A stretch of 35,515 bases of DNA from a virus: positions 1 through 35,515 of the IMG/VR virus record IMGVR_UViG_3300046517_001915; one strand, given 5' to 3'. The position numbers were made by a program, and so were the translations under genes. Position 1 is the first letter of the stretch, and each line of letters starts with the position of its first letter. Below, in pieces: positions 31,307 through 35,515 of the stretch. The notes under the pieces were generated by a model. The model ran no database searches and had not been told where the DNA came from. It saw nothing but the letters and a program-made list of their open reading frames with translations.

Positions 31307-31914
31307 TATTGCACCAGCCAACCCACCACGGAATCGATCGTATACGCCGCCGAGGCACCGCCGTTCAACGACAGTCCAATGTACTGACCCGCCAGCGCGG
31401 TGTTGTCGAAGGTGGCTGAGACGATTCTGTCGCCGTCACCCATCTGCGTGCCGGTGAATCCCATGTGCGCAACGATCACGCCCGAGGCGCTGACGGTTCG
31501 CACGAGCGCACTGACGAGCATGGTGTTGACCGACGCCGTCGCCGCTTGAGCCACAGTCTGCGCCAGCGCCGCGCGCGAGGTATCGGCCGTTGATTGCGCC
31601 GAGCCGATCCTGACGGTGGTCGCAACGAGCGCCACACCCGCAGCCGTTTTCTCGATGCCGACCAGCCACTGATACAACTGCCCGACCTGCATTCCATACG
31701 CGGGAATCAGGATGCTCGAGCCGGTGAGGTAAGTGTCAGCGGCAAAGCCGGTCAACTGGCCCACCCCGTAGTTCTTCGACAGCGTCCCGCCGCGGTGGAT
31801 ACCGCCATCGTCCGTCTGCACCAATTTCTTTGCGGTGGAGTCGATCCAGATGACGGATTTACCCGCCGCCGGTGTGGCGGGTGCCACTTGGTTGTCGATC
31901 AGAATATCGGCCAT
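31306..31914 (-). CDS. Tail-associated structural protein, 202 aa
   Basis: The N terminus (PAAGKSVIWIDSTAKKLVQTDDGG) resembles the short beta modules that head many phage tail or fibre proteins ('g.a.lwid...k.l...dd.G'), followed by LTGSSILIPAYGMQVGQLYQWLVG and an Ala/Thr-rich segment. The last third is a beta-rich end ('GLSLNGGASAAYTIDSVVGWLV'). It immediately precedes the nuclease half of the terminase and follows the tail fibre-like gene. ATG 31914 lies 1 base from the previous stop. Structural role is inferred. Confidence 0.72.
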   Translation of the reverse strand: MADILIDNQVAPATPAAGKSVIWIDSTAKKLVQTDDGGIHRGGTLSKNYGVGQLTGFAADTYLTGSSILIPAYGMQVGQLYQWLVGIEKTAAGVALVATTVRIGSAQSTADTSRAALAQTVAQAATASVNTMLVSALVRTVSASGVIVAHMGFTGTQMGDGDRIVSATFDNTALAGQYIGLSLNGGASAAYTIDSVVGWLVQ

Positions 31915-33228
31915 CTATCCCCCTCTCCCGGCGAGCACCAGTCGGCCGACCGGCGCAAGATCAAACACGAACAATTCACCTGTCCCAATCACGGTTGCCC
32001 GCGCACTGCCCAGCAGACTAGCACGCTTGTACTGCAGCGCGTACGCATCGGCGTCGATCTGACAGGAACCCAAGGCGTAGTAGCCGAGTAGCACCGGATT
32101 GGTGCCGAGCACACTGAGGCGCGCGCCTGCTTTGGCCGTCAATCGATTGGCATCGGATACCGCGAATCTCAACGGAATCGTGAGCGCGCTGGTATCGGGT
32201 AACACAAACGGATCGCCAAAATCCTGTACGGTCAACGGCGCCGGAATTGCCCACCGATTATCGTCGCGTAGATAGTTCGTCCCGTCCGGTGTGCCCGTCG
32301 GTGTGACCTGCGACAACGTACCTAGGCCGTGGACGCCGCTGGTCAATGCCGCATGTGTGGCAATGCCGCCGGCTGCCTCAAAAGCCGTTGTATTCTGCGC
32401 AGCCGCCGTGCCCAGTGTTGGCTTGTTCAATATCTGCGAATCGCCCGCGACCGAGTTCCAGTCGGCGTTGACGTTCACTTCCGCACCGGTGGCAATCCCG
32501 CCCAACTTCGTATCGAGCGCCGTGGTGTAACTCGCGGTCGTGCCGTCAAGCACCGACGTATGCGCCTGCACATCGGTGCCGATGACCAGACCCAACGTCG
32601 CGCGCGCATTCACGGCCGCCGCATCATCGACCAGGGTTGCACCAAACGCGCTGATACCGTGTGTCGTGGTAATGGCGGCATGGGTCGCGATCGCGCCCGC
32701 CGCTTCGAAGTCGGTGGTGTTCTGCGCGGCGGCCGTGCCCAAAGTCGGTTTGTTGAGGATCTGCGAATCCCCAGCACCTGAGGTCCAGTCCGCATTCACA
32801 TTGACTTCAGCGCCGGCCGCGATGCCGGCCAACTTCGAATCCTTCGCCGCAGTAAAGCTGGCATCATTGGCGTCGAGGACCGCGGTGTGCGCCTGGACGT
32901 CAGTGCCGATCACGAGGCCCAGGGATGTCCGTTGCGCCGCGGCGTTGGCACCCGCCATGACCGCTCGACCCGCCGTGGTCGCAACGCCCGTGTCGATGCT
33001 GAAGACCGTCCCAGCCCCAGAGACAACGATGTCGCCTTTGTCGCCGTCCGAAACGCCGCCGCCGGTCGTGTAGTAGCCCAATCCCGTCCACGCTGTCGAT
33101 CCATCACCGAGTTTGATCTTGCCGGTATCGGATTCGGTCGCGAGTTCACCCGCCACCAGCACGGGATTGTTGGCCGTGTAGTTGGCGGCGGTGTCGCGAC
33201 GGGGAACGATGTAGCCTTGAATGCTCAT
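31915..33228 (-). CDS. Tail fibre-like protein with tandem repeats, 437 aa
   Basis: The N terminus has the motif VLVAGELATESDTGKIKLGDG, typical of the phage tail 'GE.a..tDt..l..GdGs..w..l' domain found in fibres and hyaluronidase-like proteins. Residues 103-187 and 212-296 are two copies of an 85-residue module (each begins LGLVIGTDVQAHT) with a period of 109 residues, probably forming a repetitive shaft. The C-terminal third is beta-rich. It belongs with the 202-aa protein as a tail/adhesin pair located inside the split terminase region. ATG overlaps the previous stop as ATGA. Confidence 0.78.
   Translation of the reverse strand: MSIQGYIVPRRDTAANYTANNPVLVAGELATESDTGKIKLGDGSTAWTGLGYYTTGGGVSDGDKGDIVVSGAGTVFSIDTGVATTAGRAVMAGANAAAQRTSLGLVIGTDVQAHTAVLDANDASFTAAKDSKLAGIAAGAEVNVNADWTSGAGDSQILNKPTLGTAAAQNTTDFEAAGAIATHAAITTTHGISAFGATLVDDAAAVNARATLGLVIGTDVQAHTSVLDGTTASYTTALDTKLGGIATGAEVNVNADWNSVAGDSQILNKPTLGTAAAQNTTAFEAAGGIATHAALTSGVHGLGTLSQVTPTGTPDGTNYLRDDNRWAIPAPLTVQDFGDPFVLPDTSALTIPLRFAVSDANRLTAKAGARLSVLGTNPVLLGYYALGSCQIDADAYALQYKRASLLGSARATVIGTGELFVFDLAPVGRLVLAGRGG
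32341..32595 (-). repeat. Tail fibre shaft module, copy 2
   Basis: Encodes residues 212-296, the second copy of the 85-residue module. The DNA copies have diverged much more than the proteins, suggesting an old duplication kept for structure. Confidence 0.85.
32668..32922 (-). repeat. Tail fibre shaft module, copy 1
   Basis: Encodes residues 103-187 of the tail fibre-like protein. It aligns without gaps to the second copy (32341-32595), for example in LGLVIGTDVQAHT, GAEVNVNADW and SQILNKPTLGTAAAQNT, with a period of 109 residues. Confidence 0.85.
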
Positions 33229-33413
33229 GCAGTTGAATCAATCGCGCCGATGATGGGTGTTCCCGCAGGCGCAGGCGCTGAACTCAAACCACCGATCACG
33301 GGATTACCGCCGCCAATGGGACCACCACTAACCGGTGCCCCATGACCCCGCTGCAACGACCGCAGCTGCGTCTGCAGCGTTCGAACCTGCAGCGGTATAC
33401 TGACTTCAGCCAC
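33225..33413 (-). CDS. Small Gly/Pro-rich hypothetical protein, 62 aa
   Basis: The frame is open to ATG 33464, but GTG 33413 has a GGAG ribosome site 7 bases upstream and overlaps the previous stop, so it is chosen. The N terminus is a short helix (LQVRTLQTQLRSLQRGHG), followed by Gly/Pro/Ala repeats (PVSGGPIGGGNPVIGG and APAPAGTPIIGAI). This is probably a flexible accessory to the tail fibre. No known family recognised. Confidence 0.55.
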   Translation of the reverse strand: MAEVSIPLQVRTLQTQLRSLQRGHGAPVSGGPIGGGNPVIGGLSSAPAPAGTPIIGAIDSTA

Positions 33414-33678
33414 CTTTGCGCTCCAAGTTGTCGATTCTCTGCTCAAGTCGGCCGACCCGATCATTGAGCCTATTCAAATCATCTTCGAGGCGCGTCACAC
33501 GGATCCTTGATTCAACTGCCATTGGCGTGGTCCTGCCCGACTCGAGCGCCTCGATGCGATATGTCAGAAATCCCCATAACACCAATCCCGCAAAGCCAAT
33601 GACGCTACCAAGGATGCCGAGCACCACGCCCAATGAGACGGTCTCACTAAGGAATGTCCCGCTATTTTCTTCACCCAC
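33406..33678 (-). CDS. Membrane-anchored coiled-coil protein, spanin- or holin-like, 90 aa
   Basis: GTG 33678 directly follows the previous stop. A hydrophobic segment (about residues 15-40: LGVVLGILGSVIGFAGLVLWGFL) is followed by a charged coiled coil (RVTRLEDDLNRLNDRVGRLEQRIDNLE). One transmembrane helix plus a coiled coil is the design of inner-membrane spanins (Rz-like), although many other small phage membrane proteins share it. It follows a lipoprotein gene, which would be the natural partner (o-spanin). The pairing is inferred. Confidence 0.55.
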   Translation of the reverse strand: MGEENSGTFLSETVSLGVVLGILGSVIGFAGLVLWGFLTYRIEALESGRTTPMAVESRIRVTRLEDDLNRLNDRVGRLEQRIDNLERKGG

Positions 33679-33894
33679 TCATGGAGCATCAGGGTTACGA
33701 ATCGCTGGTGCTGTCCCCGTCGGCCAACACTCTTGTTGGAAGTGACCGCTGCCACCGATGCCGGATAGCGTTGTCGCCAGCTGCGCGTCGATGGTGGTGT
33801 GGCAGTTCTGCTTCACGTCCTCGAGCAGTTTCTGAAAATCGCCGTTGGCGCATCCCGACAACAGGAACGGAAACAGGATGAGTGCCAGCTTCAT
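33679..33894 (-). CDS. Small lipoprotein, possible o-spanin, 71 aa
   Basis: The N terminus MKLALILFPFLLSGCANG is a clear lipoprotein signal with lipobox LLSGC, processed at Cys-15. The mature part has two further cysteines and a helix (FQKLLEDVKQNC) but is not strongly proline-rich as in many Rz1 proteins. The gene is followed immediately by a membrane coiled-coil gene, so a spanin pair is possible. A Gram-negative host is implied. Confidence 0.65.
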   Translation of the reverse strand: MKLALILFPFLLSGCANGDFQKLLEDVKQNCHTTIDAQLATTLSGIGGSGHFQQECWPTGTAPAIRNPDAP

Positions 33895-34094
33895 GGCGTT
33901 TTCCAGAAGTTGTCGAATCGACCGGAGAGCGCCGCGATCGCCGCCATCAGGCCGATGATCACAAAGATGATGGTGATGATCTTGTCGGGCATCACGATGC
34001 CGAGCAGCCCCAACACCCAGACGGTCACGTAGTACAGCAGCACCACGAACGCGACCGCGAGCAGAATTCCTAGCACGCGAACGAACAGGTTCAT
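33891..34094 (-). CDS. Holin-like two-helix membrane protein, 67 aa
   Basis: Two hydrophobic helices are visible (about residues 5-32, LGILLAVAFVVLLYYVTVWVLG, and 38-56, IITIIFVIIGLMAAIAAL), joined by a short turn (MPDK) and ending in a polar tail. This is the topology of class II holins. It is one of two such proteins in the cassette, and which (if either) makes the lethal pore cannot be decided. It overlaps both neighbours as ATGA. Confidence 0.65.
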   Translation of the reverse strand: MNLFVRVLGILLAVAFVVLLYYVTVWVLGLLGIVMPDKIITIIFVIIGLMAAIAALSGRFDNFWKTP

Positions 34095-34393
34095 TCTAAG
34101 CCTCCAGTGCCAGTCGGCGGATCAGTCGGTGGGTGCGATGGCAACGCATTGCTTGCGATCTCGCGCAGCACACCCGTGGTATCGGCAGTGCCTTTGGTCG
34201 TCCCGAACCACCATTGTTGGGAGTTCGAGTGTTGATTCACGAGCGCACCGATGACCGACGCAAACAGCGCGATCATCGCTTCATTCGATTTGGAGGCGTC
34301 AAAGAAAAGCAGGATGTAAACGATTGCGCCAAGGCCCAGGACGATCATCATCACGTTGATCAGCGTCAGGTAATACCGTTGGCTGTTCTCCAT
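34091..34393 (-). CDS. Holin-like membrane protein, 100 aa
   Basis: The ATG at 34393 overlaps the preceding stop as TGATG (a GTG at 34396 would add one residue). A hydrophobic helix (LINVMMIVLGLGAIVYILLFF) is followed by a second weaker one (AMIALFASVIGALVNQ), then HSNSQQWWFG and a Pro/Gly-rich tail. This resembles phage holins that carry a short 'NqhsnsqqWwfGtt.gt' segment near the C terminus. The gene sits in the lysis cassette. Role is a good guess, not certain. Confidence 0.68.
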   Translation of the reverse strand: MENSQRYYLTLINVMMIVLGLGAIVYILLFFDASKSNEAMIALFASVIGALVNQHSNSQQWWFGTTKGTADTTGVLREIASNALPSHPPTDPPTGTGGLE

Positions 34394-34605
34394 CACGCCG
34401 GCACCATGGGGGCAGCCTTCGCGCCCGTTGACTCATCGTGTTTGCATTTCATCTCGACGTGGCCGCACTGCTCGCACGTCGTCGTGCATTCGGATCCGGG
34501 TGTGGACTTGCCGGCGAGCTCACACCCACTGATCAAGGCATACGCCCCCCAGGTAAGAAGTGCAGCACCGTATCGGACATGCCGAGCAATGGTGTGAACG
34601 TACAA
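34393..34605 (-). CDS. Small lipoprotein overlapping the end of terL-N
   Basis: The frame begins at TTG 34605 (weak ribosome site) and lies within the terL ATPase frame for 73 bases in another phase. Its N terminus has basic residues (RHVR), a hydrophobic stretch (YGAALLTWGAYALIS) and a lipobox-like ISGC. The mature part holds a CxxC pair (CEQC) and three further cysteines, hence a possible metal site. The start is uncertain because no ATG or GTG is available. A structural or lysis-related role is possible. Confidence 0.5.
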   Translation of the reverse strand: MYVHTIARHVRYGAALLTWGAYALISGCELAGKSTPGSECTTTCEQCGHVEMKCKHDESTGAKAAPMVPA

Positions 34606-35261
34606 ATCAGTTGGCCCGGCTTCCGCCCCTCTTCGGTCGACATCGTTCTAATCTGACACTCGGAGTAGATCTGCATGTCGGGCTCCTCGTCAAGCCATAT
34701 CAGGTGCATCGCCGTCCCTTGAAAGGTCTTGCGGCCCTGTTCGTACGACTTCAGCTGCAGTACTGAGGGCGGCAAGGTCGGATGGTCGTCGCGGCGGATC
34801 CACGCGGTATCGATGCCACCACCACCACCCCGTCGAGGCAGGATGTCGACAATGAGGTGCTTGGGTATCAGTCCCGAGCCCCAGTCACCGCGATCGCCGA
34901 ACAGCACCGGCTGAATGATGTCGCGCACGGTGTCTGCGGTGTCTCCTGCGGCCCAGCCCTTGATCGGTGTATCGATCCTGATCCCAGGCCACCATGACGG
35001 ATACAGGCCCGTCAGATGCACCATCGTCTCGTAGCCGCCGGCGATCGTCTTGCCACAACGGTTGGCACTGATCAGAGCTCGCTCTGCCTCGGTCTTGCCC
35101 ATCTCCCAAAACGCGAAGTGCTTCTTGTACTCCCGCCAACCCAGGGGACCGGACTCCGGATACAGATCGAGGTAGTGCGTGTACTTCAGCGTTGCGGCGT
35201 GGTCCTCGAGCGCGTGCAGCAGTTCGAGGAGTTCCTCGTCAGTCGCGGCTGCGAGGTTCAC
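34533..35261 (-). CDS. terL: Large terminase, N-terminal (ATPase) half of a split gene
   Basis: This 242-aa frame carries the complete terminase motor ATPase: Walker A SANRCGKT (residues 65-72), Walker B LIWLDEE (188-193) and the coupling motif TFTPL (221-225). It ends at LPGGRMP, exactly where intact terminases of this type pass from the ATPase to the nuclease domain. The nuclease half lies at 30608-31306, with eight other genes between them. The GTG start at 35261 overlaps the previous stop as GTGA. The motor would translocate DNA into the capsid; it presumably assembles with the nuclease polypeptide. Confidence 0.9.
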   Translation of the reverse strand: MNLAAATDEELLELLHALEDHAATLKYTHYLDLYPESGPLGWREYKKHFAFWEMGKTEAERALISANRCGKTIAGGYETMVHLTGLYPSWWPGIRIDTPIKGWAAGDTADTVRDIIQPVLFGDRGDWGSGLIPKHLIVDILPRRGGGGGIDTAWIRRDDHPTLPPSVLQLKSYEQGRKTFQGTAMHLIWLDEEPDMQIYSECQIRTMSTEEGRKPGQLICTFTPLLGMSDTVLHFLPGGRMP

Positions 35262-35515
35262 TTGCTCTTCTTCGATCGATACGCTTTCTGTCGCGCGCGA
35301 TTCTTCGCCTTGAGTCCATCGAGCTCGGCGGTCAGCGCGGCGATCTCTTCCCTGAGTCGTGCGATCACAACCACGTGGGCATCAGGCATCAGGCGCGTAA
35401 CGTTACGGGGCGCAGGTGTAACGTTACGTTCTGGGCCAGCTGCAGCGAACACATGCGGATCACGCAACCAATGCGCAGTACCGCAGACGTCGCACATCGC
35501 GGGCTTCGTGCTCAT
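35258..35515 (-). CDS. Small zinc-motif, coiled-coil protein ahead of terL
   Basis: The first ATG lies at the right edge of the window (35515), so an earlier start outside is possible. The protein has a CDVC pair at residues 8-11 and a later His, then two NVT repeats, a helix (VVIARLREEIAALTAELDGLKAKN) and a very basic tail (KAYRSKKSK). Position before terL is that of a small terminase, and a coiled coil with a basic tail would fit DNA binding, but no terminase small-subunit motif is recognised. The DNA for the NVT repeats holds two 10-bp palindromes. Confidence 0.6.
   Translation of the reverse strand: MSTKPAMCDVCGTAHWLRDPHVFAAAGPERNVTPAPRNVTRLMPDAHVVVIARLREEIAALTAELDGLKAKNRARQKAYRSKKSK
35397..35427. 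repeat. Paired palindromes, possible protein-binding site
   Basis: Two perfect 10-bp palindromes, GTAACGTTAC, lie at 35397-35406 and 35418-35427, with 21 bases between equivalent positions (two helical turns). They lie within the small gene ahead of terL and encode the two RNVT tetrapeptides. The arrangement is that of a dimer-binding operator or a packaging recognition site, but no such protein is identified. Confidence 0.5.

Noticed and set aside
31306-34533. Self-splicing intron or intein between the terminase halves
   Set aside because: The block contains eight ordinary phage genes and no homing endonuclease or splicing motif. Each terminase half has its own stop or start, so splicing is not needed to explain expression; residual doubt remains without an RNA test.
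1-35515. tRNA genes, CRISPR arrays, IS elements, attachment sites
   Set aside because: No cloverleaf, regular spacer array, transposase-like frame or integrase-linked repeat was seen by eye. A covariance-model search would be needed to exclude tRNAs fully.

Overview
The window is about 35.5 kb of a tailed, short-tailed (podovirus-type) bacteriophage genome of fairly high GC, with almost no non-coding DNA. The evidence is a near-complete T7-style virion set: portal, scaffold, capsid, two tail tubular proteins, three internal virion proteins and a tail fibre with a T7 gp17-like N terminus. No tRNA, IS element, CRISPR array, integrase or RNA polymerase gene was seen. The host cannot be named from the sequence; the lipoproteins and spanin-like genes point to a Gram-negative host.

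Left arm (1-4518, + strand): a tail-to-head chain of recombination and small accessory genes. A NinB-like protein, an HNH-like protein and an ERF-family single-strand annealing protein come first, followed by twelve very small genes that overlap by a few bases. Several of these small genes share short identical DNA blocks exactly at their start or stop junctions, as if genes had been exchanged at those points.

Right arm (35515 down to 4515, - strand): one long late operon, read right to left. It begins with a small zinc-motif protein carrying two 10-bp palindromes, then the ATPase half of the large terminase. A block of lipoprotein, holin-like and spanin-like genes plus two tail proteins follows, and only then the nuclease half of the terminase. 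The order then is dUTPase-like protein, portal, Bbp19-like protein, scaffold, structural protein, an Asp/Asn-hydroxylase-like protein, three tiny genes and the major capsid protein. A strong intrinsic terminator follows the capsid gene. After it come a zinc-ribbon protein, tail tubular A and B, the internal virion proteins, the tail fibre, small structural proteins, a large beta-helix tailspike, a propeller-like protein, other adhesin-like proteins and finally the SleB-type endolysin. The two arms converge with overlapping stop codons at 4515-4518.

The points most worth checking are the split large terminase (both halves keep their catalytic residues, with about 3.2 kb of lysis and tail genes between them), a capsid gene whose conserved N terminus appears to begin at an AUC codon, the junction micro-repeats in the small-gene array, and the paired palindromes upstream of the terminase. 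No gene-free stretch exceeds 300 bases; the longest is the 145-base leader before the capsid gene.
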